This document shows, one piece after another, positions 32,589 through 40,259 of a stretch of 64,000 nucleotides of DNA. A program made the translations under genes and the position numbers. Within the stretch, counting starts at the first letter, position 1; each line of letters opens with the position of its first letter. Below the pieces are notes generated by a model. The model was not told where the DNA came from. It saw only the letters and a list, made by a program, of their open reading frames with translations, and did not search any database. The DNA comes from CADEDH01 sp050330635 (GTDB taxonomy: Bacteria; Actinomycetota; Acidimicrobiia; Acidimicrobiales; SZUA-35): the NCBI GenBank assembly GCA_050330635.1, contig JBHJNQ010000057.1:62001-126000 (forward strand), read 5' to 3'.

Positions 32589-33553
32589 CGGCCGGAACCC
32601 CCGGCGGCGGCGCCGTCCCAGCTGCCGGCCCGGCGGGCGGCGGCCCAGCGGTGCACGGGCCACATGTCCTGGTCCTCACCCCACCAGGCGGGGCCGACGC
32701 CGTCGACGTCCCACTCGATCAGGCTGTTGATGTCGATGAAGGTGTGGCGGTTGATCACGAGGCGGCTCCACGACCGGCCGGCGGCGGCGAACGGGTCGCC
32801 GTTGGCGTCGGTGGCCTCGATTCGTATCTCGTCGACCCAGCCGTGGACCGGGTTGCGGCGCACGGTCCGCTCGCCGTCGACGAGCGACACGGCCTCTCCG
32901 TGGCGGTCGACGAAGCCGTAGGCCACCCGGTCGGTGCCGTCGCTGGTGTTGGTGACGGCCAGGAACCCCCGGCCCCCGTCACCGGCACCGGTGACGTAGG
33001 CGGCGTGGCGGGGACGGTCCTCGGGGCGCCGACCCCACGTCCGGTCGCGCATGGCCCAACAGTCGATGTCGAGCGTCTCGCCCACGATCTCGATCGTGCC
33101 GGTCACGTGGCCGATCTGGTCGAAGTGGGCGGCCCGCCCGAACGTCGACCCCTCGGCCACGAGGGGGCGGGGGGCCATGACGGCGCGGAAGCGGAGGTCG
33201 GCGGTGAAGCGCCCGGGGTCGTCGTAGCCGAGGCGGTAGGCCGACGTCGGCTCCTCGACGTCGATACGGACGCCGGTGGGGAGCTCGACGTGGCGCAGGT
33301 CGGCGCCCTCCGGCAGTTCGAGGGCGGAGTAGTTGGCCGAGTAGAGCGCCTCCCACGGTAGGTGGGCGCCGTCGTCCCATAGCCAGGCCCCACCGGCCAC
33401 CGTGCCGATCGTGGGGCGGACCATGGTGTAGAACCAACCGCCCAGCCGACGGCCGGGATGGTGGAACGAGAACCACGAGGTCTCGGTGAACCACCACTGA
33501 TCGTCGGCCAGGTGGTGATGGAACCCGTCGTCGTCGGGGCTGAACTCGACCAT
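32585..33553 (-). CDS. DUF7064/DUF7065-type (AttH/lipocalin-like) protein
   Basis: A 322-residue beta-rich protein without a signal peptide. The start PDDDGFHHHLADDQWWFTET and the central IDCWAMRDRTWGRRPED motif are typical of the two-domain lipocalin-like family (DUF7064/DUF7065) found beside APH-like kinases in actinobacterial and proteobacterial acyl-CoA clusters. Related folds bind isoprenoids, but no activity is known. It is first in the three-gene operon; its ATG at 33553 has a TAGGTT box 6 nt upstream. Confidence 0.68.
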   Translation of the reverse strand: MVEFSPDDDGFHHHLADDQWWFTETSWFSFHHPGRRLGGWFYTMVRPTIGTVAGGAWLWDDGAHLPWEALYSANYSALELPEGADLRHVELPTGVRIDVEEPTSAYRLGYDDPGRFTADLRFRAVMAPRPLVAEGSTFGRAAHFDQIGHVTGTIEIVGETLDIDCWAMRDRTWGRRPEDRPRHAAYVTGAGDGGRGFLAVTNTSDGTDRVAYGFVDRHGEAVSLVDGERTVRRNPVHGWVDEIRIEATDANGDPFAAAGRSWSRLVINRHTFIDINSLIEWDVDGVGPAWWGEDQDMWPVHRWAAARRAGSWDGAAAGGSGR

Positions 33554-33559
33554 CGGGCC

Positions 33560-33565
33560 AACCTA
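33560..33565 (-). promoter_or_regulatory. -10 box, leaderless type (TAGGTT)
   Basis: TAGGTT lies 6 nt upstream of the ATG at 33553 and is the likely promoter of the DUF7064/DUF6285/kinase-like operon. Confidence 0.5.
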
Positions 33566-33727
33566 GCCGCCTCGCCGGAAGCAGGGCCTCCCGCCGGCCC
33601 TCATGCGACCAGGCGCTGGCGCCTCACGTACCGGCGGCCTCGACGCGTCACCGCCGCCAGAAGGGGATCGACGCTCTGGCCCTCGGCGGTGCCGTACCCG
33701 TCGGTCGAGACGTTGGTCGCCCCGCCG

Positions 33728-33733
33728 TAGGCT
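33728..33733 (+). promoter_or_regulatory. -10 box, leaderless type (TAGGCT)
   Basis: TAGGCT is followed by 6 nt and the ATG at 33740. It is the clearest example of the leaderless pattern in this window. Confidence 0.55.
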
Positions 33734-33739
33734 ACGTGG

Positions 33740-34192
33740 ATGGGCTTTGCGGAGGCGATCAAAGACGTCCAGATGCGAACAGCGAACGTCGTGCATCGCA
33801 GCCTGCTGACGGTGTCGGGCGGCCGGATCGGTCGCACGTTGGGCAACATGGCGGTCTACAAGGTCACGACCACCGGCCGGTCCTCGGGCCGGCCCCGCAC
33901 CGTGATGCTCACTGCCCCGGTCCGCGATGGCGACACGTTCGTGTTCGTTGCGTCCAAGGGCGGCGACGACCGCGATCCGGACTGGTATCGCAACCTGGTC
34001 GCCAATCCCCAGATAGTCATCGAACCCGCGCACGGCGGCGGCGCGATGACCCTCGTCGCTCGCACCGCGTCGCCCGAGGAGAAGGCCGAGCTCTGGCCGC
34101 AGATCGTTGCGGCGTACAAGGGGTACGGCGGTTATCAGCGCAAGACCGAGCGCGACATTCCGGTCGTGGTGGCTGAGCCGCTGGCGGGCTGA
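33740..34192 (+). CDS. Deazaflavin (F420)-dependent nitroreductase family protein (DDN-like)
   Basis: A 150-residue protein of the split-barrel DDN family. The family core is seen in YKVTTTGRSSGRPRTVMLTA, FVASKGGDDRDPDWYRNL and NPQIVIEP. Members reduce quinones or nitro compounds with F420H2. Length and motif order are complete. Base composition in its 5' third is slightly less GC-rich than its neighbours, which hints at later acquisition but is weak evidence. Confidence 0.88.
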   Translation: MGFAEAIKDVQMRTANVVHRSLLTVSGGRIGRTLGNMAVYKVTTTGRSSGRPRTVMLTAPVRDGDTFVFVASKGGDDRDPDWYRNLVANPQIVIEPAHGGGAMTLVARTASPEEKAELWPQIVAAYKGYGGYQRKTERDIPVVVAEPLAG

Positions 34193-34311
34193 CCATCGCC
34201 CCACCCGTCCCGCCCACACCCGACGGCAGGGATTCGGGTCGCCTGGCCCGTCCCGACACCTCGGCGATCGACAAGGGGTGGCCGGCTCGGGTCGTCCTAC
34301 GGACGGTCGGT

Positions 34312-35145
34312 TCAGGTGTCCGACGGCGGGAGGGGCGGGAGGAGGATCTGAGCCTGCTGGCAGTAGGCCAGCTCCGACCCGTCCGGGCCGCAGAACACGG
34401 CGTCGCTCGTCGACCACCAGCGGCCCCTGCGCTGCTCGTTGCCGATCCACCGGCCGGCCACGGTGATGGCCAGCGGGGCCCGCATCGGCGCCAGGTACTG
34501 GACCCGGCCCGTGGTGTGGATGCCGGCGGCGAAGCGGTAGCTGTGCCGGATCAACGGGGTCATCTGTCCCGGCACCCACGACGGGTGGGCCCGGGGGTGG
34601 TCGCCGTCGTGGTAGCGGGGGTGGTGATCGCCGAGCCGGACGGCCGACCAGGCCCGGGCCGACTCGACGGTGAGGTCGACGGCCATCGGCGGGTAGTCGG
34701 TCCCCACGGGCGCCTCCTCCGGCTGGAGGAGGGGCCGCTCGGTGGCGGGAGGTGCGGCCTCCCGCCGGGTCGGGCGCTGCCACTGATCATGGAACGGCGC
34801 CAGACCGAGGCCGGCACCGCCCTCCACGGTGGCCTTGCCCTCGTCGTTGCGTTGGACGTAGTGGCAGCGGCCGTCGCCGGTGAGGGTGGCCGTCGTGGTC
34901 AGGTGGTCGCCGGTGAACACCGGACGGAGCAGGGCCAGGTCGGCCCAGCCACGATCGAGCCACCCCTCGCCCAACAGCTCCAGGATGGCGGCCGCCGCCC
35001 ACCCGTAGCTCGACAGGCCGGCCACGATGGGCCGGTCGTAGCCGTAGGCGGTGGCCCCGGCGGCGTGGATCGGGTTGGCCCGTTGGATCTCCGGCGGGTC
35101 CTCGATGGCGACGAACTCGGTCACGGTCTCGGTGTCGGTGGTCAT
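34312..35145 (-). CDS. Double hot-dog MaoC-like acyl-CoA hydratase family protein
   Basis: A 277-residue protein with two hot-dog halves. The N-half contains AYGYDRPIVAGLSSYGWAAA, LRPVFTGDHLTTTATLTG; the C-half has RHSYRFAAGIHTTGRVQYLA and CGPDGSELAYCQQAQILLP. The arrangement resembles MaoC/FAS1-dehydratase-like or acyl-CoA thioesterase proteins acting on acyl-CoA. The MaoC catalytic Asp-His pair is not obvious, so the reaction is unsure. GGGAGCC precedes the ATG at 35145. It is divergent from the acyl-CoA ligase gene and probably part of the same pathway. Confidence 0.7.
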   Translation of the reverse strand: MTTDTETVTEFVAIEDPPEIQRANPIHAAGATAYGYDRPIVAGLSSYGWAAAAILELLGEGWLDRGWADLALLRPVFTGDHLTTTATLTGDGRCHYVQRNDEGKATVEGGAGLGLAPFHDQWQRPTRREAAPPATERPLLQPEEAPVGTDYPPMAVDLTVESARAWSAVRLGDHHPRYHDGDHPRAHPSWVPGQMTPLIRHSYRFAAGIHTTGRVQYLAPMRAPLAITVAGRWIGNEQRRGRWWSTSDAVFCGPDGSELAYCQQAQILLPPLPPSDT

Positions 35146-35274
35146 GGGTGGCTCCCCCGTCGTGCGGTCCCCGAACCCTCCCCCACCCCGGTCCCGTCCC
35201 GCAAGAACGGCCGCCGCCGATCCGACGTCCCGTCGGCGGCCGACCTGGCGAGGCGTCGTCGCCTCGGCGACCGC

Positions 35275-35280
35275 TAAGGT
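35275..35280 (+). promoter_or_regulatory. -10 box, leaderless type (TAAGGT)
   Basis: TAAGGT is followed by 7 nt and the ATG at 35288. Confidence 0.5.
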
Positions 35281-35287
35281 GCCGACC

Positions 35288-36946
35288 ATGACTCCCGGCC
35301 GGCGAACGTTGCCTCCCGACACCGTCGAGGCCTACCACCGCAACGGGTGGTGGTCGTCGACCACCGTCGTCGACGACCTGCTGGCGCAGGTGGCGACCCG
35401 GCCCGACCGGACGGCCGTCGTCAGCTACCGGTCCGGCCACCCCGAGCCCGAGCGGCACACCTTCGCCGACCTCGACCGGCTCAGCCGGCGGGTGGCGGGG
35501 GCCCTGATCGACCTCGGCGTCGAGCGGGGCGACGTCGTGTCGATGCAGCTCCCCAACAGCTGGCCCTTCCCCGTTCTCGTCTACGGCATCCTCCGGGCCG
35601 GCGCCGTGGTCAACCCGTTGGTCCCCATCTTCCGCAGCCGGGAGCTGTCGTTCGTCCTGGGGCGGACGGAGAGCCGGGTCCTCGTCGTCCCCGACCGGTT
35701 CCGGGGCCACGACCACCAGGCCATGGCCCTCGACCTCGTCGGCTCCACTCCCGGTCTGGAGCACGTCATCGTCGTCGGCGACGGCACCGGCCCCGACGCC
35801 ATCGACTTCGCCTCCTTCGTCCTCGACCGGCCCTGGGAGGACGAGCCCGGCCTCGACGACGAGCTGGCCCGACGGGCCCCGGCGGCCGACGACCTCGTCC
35901 AGATCCAGTTCACGTCGGGCACCACCGGCGAACCCAAGGGTGTCCTCCATTCTCACAACACGATCCGCTCCGGTTCCCGACCGGTCGACGAGGTCTACGG
36001 CCTCGGCCCGGACGACGTCTGCTTCATGGCGTCGACCCTGGCCCACCAGACCGGTTTCGGCTACGGGATGACCGCCTCGCTGGGCCGGGGAATGACGGTC
36101 GTCTACCAGGACGTGTGGGACCCGGAGCAGATGCTCGACGCGGTGGCGGCCGAGGGCATCACGTGGACGGTGTCGGCCACCGCCTTCGCCATGGACATGG
36201 TGGCGGCCCAGCGTCGAGCGCCCCGCGACCTGTCGACGTTCCGCTACTTCATCTGCGGGGGTGCCCCGATCCCACCCAAGGTGGTGGAGGAGGCGGCCGA
36301 GGTGCTGGGAGCCGAGCTGATCGCGGTGTGGGGCATGACCGAGAACATGATCGTGACCACCACCCGACCGGGCGACCCGGTGGAGCTCGTGTCGGACTCC
36401 GACGGCATCCCGGTCGACTGGATGGAGATCAGGATCATCGACGAGGACGGGCGACCGGTCGGCGTGAACGGCTCGGGCGCGCTCCAGATCCGGGGACCCA
36501 ACCAGGCGCTCGGCTACTACCACCGCCCCGACCTGTACGCCGCCGCCAACCCCGAGGGCGAGTGGTTCGACACCGGCGATGTGGCCCGTCTCCGGCCCGA
36601 CGGTGGGATACGCATCGTGGGGCGGACCAAGGATCTGGTGATCCGGGGCGGCGAGAACATCCCGGTCGCCGAGGTCGAGGATCTCCTGCTCCGCCACCCC
36701 GCGGTGGCCGACGTGGCCGTGGTCGCCATGCCCGACGACCGGCTGGGTGAGCGGGCCTGCGCCGTGATCACCGCAGACGGCGAACCGCCCACCTTGGCCG
36801 AGCTGACCGCCTTCTGCCAGGAGGCGGGGATGGCCAAACAGTTCTGGCCGGAACGGCTGGAGGTGGTCGACGAGTTCCCCCGCACCCCGTCGGGCAAGAT
36901 CCAGAAGTTCAAGCTCCGCCAGACCCTGGCGGGCGAGGAGGGGTGA
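35288..36946 (+). CDS. AMP-forming acyl-CoA synthetase (cyclohexanecarboxylate-CoA ligase-like)
   Basis: A 552-residue adenylate-forming ligase. The P-loop-like motif is FTSGTTGEPKGVLHSH (about residue 206), then VWGMTENMIVT (A5), WFDTGDVARLRPDG (A7), GRTKDLVIRGGENIPVAEVE (A8), and PRTPSGKIQKFKL with the catalytic lysine near residue 536. It activates a carboxylic acid to the CoA ester through an acyl-AMP. Its sequence is closest in style to cyclohexanecarboxylate/medium-chain ligases; the acid is unknown. The divergent hot-dog protein suggests a shared route. Confidence 0.9.
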   Translation: MTPGRRTLPPDTVEAYHRNGWWSSTTVVDDLLAQVATRPDRTAVVSYRSGHPEPERHTFADLDRLSRRVAGALIDLGVERGDVVSMQLPNSWPFPVLVYGILRAGAVVNPLVPIFRSRELSFVLGRTESRVLVVPDRFRGHDHQAMALDLVGSTPGLEHVIVVGDGTGPDAIDFASFVLDRPWEDEPGLDDELARRAPAADDLVQIQFTSGTTGEPKGVLHSHNTIRSGSRPVDEVYGLGPDDVCFMASTLAHQTGFGYGMTASLGRGMTVVYQDVWDPEQMLDAVAAEGITWTVSATAFAMDMVAAQRRAPRDLSTFRYFICGGAPIPPKVVEEAAEVLGAELIAVWGMTENMIVTTTRPGDPVELVSDSDGIPVDWMEIRIIDEDGRPVGVNGSGALQIRGPNQALGYYHRPDLYAAANPEGEWFDTGDVARLRPDGGIRIVGRTKDLVIRGGENIPVAEVEDLLLRHPAVADVAVVAMPDDRLGERACAVITADGEPPTLAELTAFCQEAGMAKQFWPERLEVVDEFPRTPSGKIQKFKLRQTLAGEEG

Positions 36947-37011
36947 CGTGACGCTCGGGATCTACCCTCCACCGCCCCCCTCGACATCGTGGCGGGGAGG
37001 GGCCGGGGCCC

Positions 37012-38007
37012 TCAGGTGGCGTAGCGGACGTCGCCGACCTTGGGCGTCCGGTGGCGGGCCGAGTGGGCCATGCGCATCCCGTCCCACACCAGTGACGAAC
37101 GGCCGGCGGCCGTAGCCACGAGACGCTTCGGTCCACCGAGGCGCGGCGCCGCCGCCAGTAGTTCCCGCTGGGACGCCACCCGACCCTCGGCCCCCGACCC
37201 CATGAGGCGGGTGGCCCTGGCCCAGCGCAGACCGGCCCAATAGCGGGCGATCTCGTCGAGCACGGGCCCGGCGTCGGCGCTGTCGTCGAGGATGTGGCGG
37301 AAGACGCGATCCTCCATTTCGGCGAAACCCTGGGACGTGGCGGCGCCGGGATGGACCCGGTACTCGGTCAGCCGCTCGGGCACGTAGTAGAGGCCGGCTC
37401 CCCGCTTGATCAGCTGGTACGAGGTCCAGATGTCGTAGAGCTCGACCCCGTCGCTGTAGTCGCAGGCCGCCAGCGCATCGCGTCGCAGCACAGCGGCATA
37501 CGCCGGCTGGGGCGCGTTCCACACCGCGACCAGGCGGAGGCCCTCGGCCAGGTCGTAGTCGAGGCGACCGGCGGGGAGGACGTCGCGATGGGTCCGGGCC
37601 GTCTCGGCCTCGGTGTACTCGACGAGCCGGTTGCCGTGCTGGTCGATCTGCCAGAAGTCGGTGAAGGCCATGGCGATCGTCTCGTCGGCCAGCATGGGAG
37701 GCACGGTCGTGGCCAGGAAATCGGGGTGCCACCGGTCGTCGTCGTGGAGGGTGGCGACCAGTGGGGTCTCGACCCGGTCGAGGAGGTCCAACCAGTTGCC
37801 GAGCGAACCGAGGCCGGGCCGATTCCGGTGGTAGTGGACGCGAGGGTCATCGACGGCGGCGACCACCTCCTCGGTGGCGTCGGACTCGCTGTTGTCGCCG
37901 ATGAGCACGACGATGTCGCCGTAGGTCTGGGCCAGCGCCGAGCCGAGGGCCTCACCGATCAACTCGGCTCGTTCATAGGTAGGCATCACAACGGTCAGCG
38001 CTGTCAT
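37012..38007 (-). CDS. Family 2 glycosyltransferase
   Basis: A 331-residue GT-A enzyme. The start TVVMPTYERAELIGEALGSA and QTYGDIVVLIGDNSESDAT are the nucleotide-sugar binding region; the metal-binding acidic cluster is TLHDDDRWHPDF (about residue 90), and LYDIWTSYQLIKRG fits the acceptor side. There is no membrane segment. Acceptor and donor are unknown. It sits downstream of a small frameshifted regulator gene, and AAGGAAG precedes the ATG at 38007. Confidence 0.85.
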   Translation of the reverse strand: MTALTVVMPTYERAELIGEALGSALAQTYGDIVVLIGDNSESDATEEVVAAVDDPRVHYHRNRPGLGSLGNWLDLLDRVETPLVATLHDDDRWHPDFLATTVPPMLADETIAMAFTDFWQIDQHGNRLVEYTEAETARTHRDVLPAGRLDYDLAEGLRLVAVWNAPQPAYAAVLRRDALAACDYSDGVELYDIWTSYQLIKRGAGLYYVPERLTEYRVHPGAATSQGFAEMEDRVFRHILDDSADAGPVLDEIARYWAGLRWARATRLMGSGAEGRVASQRELLAAAPRLGGPKRLVATAAGRSSLVWDGMRMAHSARHRTPKVGDVRYAT

Positions 38008-38023
38008 CGGGCTTCCTTCATGC

Positions 38024-38235
38024 TCATCTCAGGGGTCGCTCCCCGATCGGATCCACGTGGTGGTGGCCGATCGCTCGGTCTTCGTCCAGCAGACCGGCGT
38101 CCAGGAGCCGACGCGCCGCCTCGGCGACGTCGGCTGTGGGCAGGCCGGCCCCTTGGGCCAACTCGTCGAGGGCGAGGTGGCGACGGCGACGCTGAGCAGC
38201 CGGAGGTTGGTCGACTCCAGCGAAGCCGACGTCAC
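38024..38235 (-). pseudogene. Small winged-helix-like protein with a frameshift
   Basis: From the GTG at 38235 the frame reads MTSASLESTNLRLLSVAVAT. Then a shift of one base is needed to continue into HLALDELAQGAGLPTADVAE and ARRLLDAGLLDED, which look like a helix-turn-helix with a wing, ending at a TGA 17 bp upstream of the glycosyltransferase start. The whole would be about 71 residues. Either a disabled regulator, a sequencing error near 38175, or a programmed shift. Confidence 0.5.
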
Positions 38236-38292
38236 GGTACCGCCTGTGGCACGAAACAGCCCCCGAGGGCCGAGCCGGGGTCCGCCCCGGGT

Positions 38293-39213
38293 TCAGACGT
38301 CGGTCCCGTCCGCCGACGGATCGTCGACCGGCTCCACCGCCTCGGTCACGTAGCGGCGTTCCGCCTCGTCCCACCCCGGGTAGTCGACGAGCTCGTACAG
38401 CTCCTGGCGGGTCATCAGGCGGTCGAGCAGGCCCCGCTGGGTCCCGGTGGCGGCCAGCTCGGCCATGGCGGCGTCGACCGCGGCCAGCATGGCGCGGAAG
38501 GCGAGCATGGGGAAGATGACGACGTCGTAGCCGAGGGCCTCGAACTGACCGGCGTCGAGGTAGGGCGTCCTGCCGAACTCGGTCATGTTGGCCAGGAGCG
38601 GCGCCCCGACCCCGGCGGCGGCGAACGCCCCCAGCTCGTCGGCCGAGGTCAGGGCCTCGGCGAAGATCACGTCGGCCCCGGCCCGCACATAGCGGCCGGC
38701 CCGGTCGATGGCGGCCCCGAGCCCCTCGACGGCGGCGGCGTCGACCCGGGCGATGATCACGAAGTCGTCGTGGCGCCTGGCGTCGCAGGCGGCCCGGATC
38801 TTGCCCTCCATCTCCGCCGCCGGGACGAGACGCTTCCCGGCGAGGTGGCCGCACCGCTTGGGGCTCTCCTGGTCCTCGATGTGGACGCCGGCCACCCCGG
38901 CCCGCTCGAAGGCCCGGACCGTGCGGATCACGTTGAGGGCGTTGCCGAAACCGGTGTCGGCGTCGCAGATCACGGGGACGTCGACGGCGTCGGCGATGCG
39001 GGCGGCGTTGTCGACCAGCTCGTCGAGGGTGCCGAGAGCGATGTCGGGAAGACCGAGCCGGCCGTTGACCGTGCCCGCCCCCGTCATGTAGACGGCCTCG
39101 AACCCGTGGCAGGCGATGATACGGGCGGTGATGGCATCGTGGGCCCCGGGGGCGACGACGATGCCCGGCGCGGCCAGCAGCTGGCGGAACCGGGCTCCCG
39201 GACCGGTCGTCAC
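38293..39213 (-). CDS. Isocitrate lyase/PEP mutase-family lyase (methylisocitrate or dimethylmalate lyase-like)
   Basis: A 306-residue TIM-barrel enzyme of the ICL/PEPM superfamily. Signature parts are VYMTGAGTVNGRLGLPD, the metal-binding VICDADTGFGN, HIEDQESPKRCGHLAGK (the K-R-C-G-H catalytic loop), and DVIFAEALTS. Members cleave 2-methylisocitrate or 2,3-dimethylmalate, or decarboxylate oxaloacetate. The GTG start at 39213 overlaps the stop of the PrpF-like gene by 4 bp, so this is the last gene of a coupled three-gene operon. Confidence 0.87.
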   Translation of the reverse strand: MTTGPGARFRQLLAAPGIVVAPGAHDAITARIIACHGFEAVYMTGAGTVNGRLGLPDIALGTLDELVDNAARIADAVDVPVICDADTGFGNALNVIRTVRAFERAGVAGVHIEDQESPKRCGHLAGKRLVPAAEMEGKIRAACDARRHDDFVIIARVDAAAVEGLGAAIDRAGRYVRAGADVIFAEALTSADELGAFAAAGVGAPLLANMTEFGRTPYLDAGQFEALGYDVVIFPMLAFRAMLAAVDAAMAELAATGTQRGLLDRLMTRQELYELVDYPGWDEAERRYVTEAVEPVDDPSADGTDV

Positions 39214-40259
39214 CGGAGCACCACGTAGGCCTCGCCCCGCAGGAGGCGGCGGGCCGTCCTGGTCACCCCGACCGAACGGACGGTGGTGCCCTCGACGTCG
39301 ACCCTGATATCGACCACCCCCTTGGGGTGGCGGAGGCGGACCGTGGCCGGCCCGCCCCCCGCCGCCGCCGGCTGGCACATCTCGGCCACGACCGTGCCGG
39401 CGAGGCGGGCGGCGGCCCCGGTGCACAGAGCACCGGTCATGGGGAAGGCGTGGTGGAGCCGTTGCATCGACGTGGCCCGCCCCACGAGGTCGGCGTCCCC
39501 GTCGGCGTGGCCCGGCGGCCCGACGACGGCGAGGCGGGGCACGGCCCGGGAGTCGAGACCGACCAGGGCGCCGCAGGCCGAGCGGACGGCCTCCAGGTGG
39601 GCGAGGTCGGTCAGGTCCACGTCGCTCGCCCTGACGAAGGCGTGGGGGCTGGTGATGTCGACGATCGACGCCTCGATCGTGGTGCCGTCGGCCAGGGTCA
39701 CCCGGTCGACGGGGTGGCCGGTCGGCAGCACCGCCCCCAGCACCGAGCCGCCGGGATCGAGGTAGTCGGTGACGATGGCCGGCCCGGTGCCGGGGACCCC
39801 GGCGATGGCGAGCTCGCCCTCGACCGCGGCCCGCCCCCCGTCGAGGGGCACGACGGTGCGGATCCGGACCCCGGTGTTGAGGTTGCGGAGCACCAGGGAG
39901 ACCTCGGGGCCATCGGCCGCCGGTACCAGCCCGTTGTCGACGGCGTAGGGCCCGACGGCGGTCGTGAGGTTCCCGCAGTTCCCGGCGTAGTCGACGACGG
40001 GCTCGTCGATCGCCACCTGGGCGAACAGGTAGTCGACGTCGCATCGCTCGGCGTCGGACGGCCCGACCGCCACCACCTTCGAGGTGCTCGAGTGGGTGCC
40101 GCCCAGCCCGTCGAGCTGCATCGGGTCGGGGCTGCCGAGCAGGGCGAGGAGGAAGCGGTCGCGGTCGGGGCCCGGTGGCGGCAGGTCGGCGGCGTCGACG
40201 AACACCCCCTTGCTCGTGCCGCCCCGCATGACGGTGGTGGCGATCCGGTGTTCGGTCAC
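39210..40259 (-). CDS. PrpF-family aconitate/itaconate-type isomerase
   Basis: A 349-residue protein of the PrpF fold (diaminopimelate-epimerase-like). It begins with TTVMRGGTSKGVFVDAADLP and carries the two expected cysteines, in DYAGNCGNLTTAVGPYA and PMTGALCTGAAARL. Family members isomerise 2-methyl-trans-aconitate, 4-oxalomesaconate or methylitaconate by proton transfer. GTG starts at 40259, overlapping the dehydrogenase stop by 4 bp. Flanked by a TcuA-like dehydrogenase and an ICL-family lyase, it probably acts on a tricarboxylate or unsaturated dicarboxylate. Confidence 0.87.
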   Translation of the reverse strand: MTEHRIATTVMRGGTSKGVFVDAADLPPPGPDRDRFLLALLGSPDPMQLDGLGGTHSSTSKVVAVGPSDAERCDVDYLFAQVAIDEPVVDYAGNCGNLTTAVGPYAVDNGLVPAADGPEVSLVLRNLNTGVRIRTVVPLDGGRAAVEGELAIAGVPGTGPAIVTDYLDPGGSVLGAVLPTGHPVDRVTLADGTTIEASIVDITSPHAFVRASDVDLTDLAHLEAVRSACGALVGLDSRAVPRLAVVGPPGHADGDADLVGRATSMQRLHHAFPMTGALCTGAAARLAGTVVAEMCQPAAAGGGPATVRLRHPKGVVDIRVDVEGTTVRSVGVTRTARRLLRGEAYVVLR

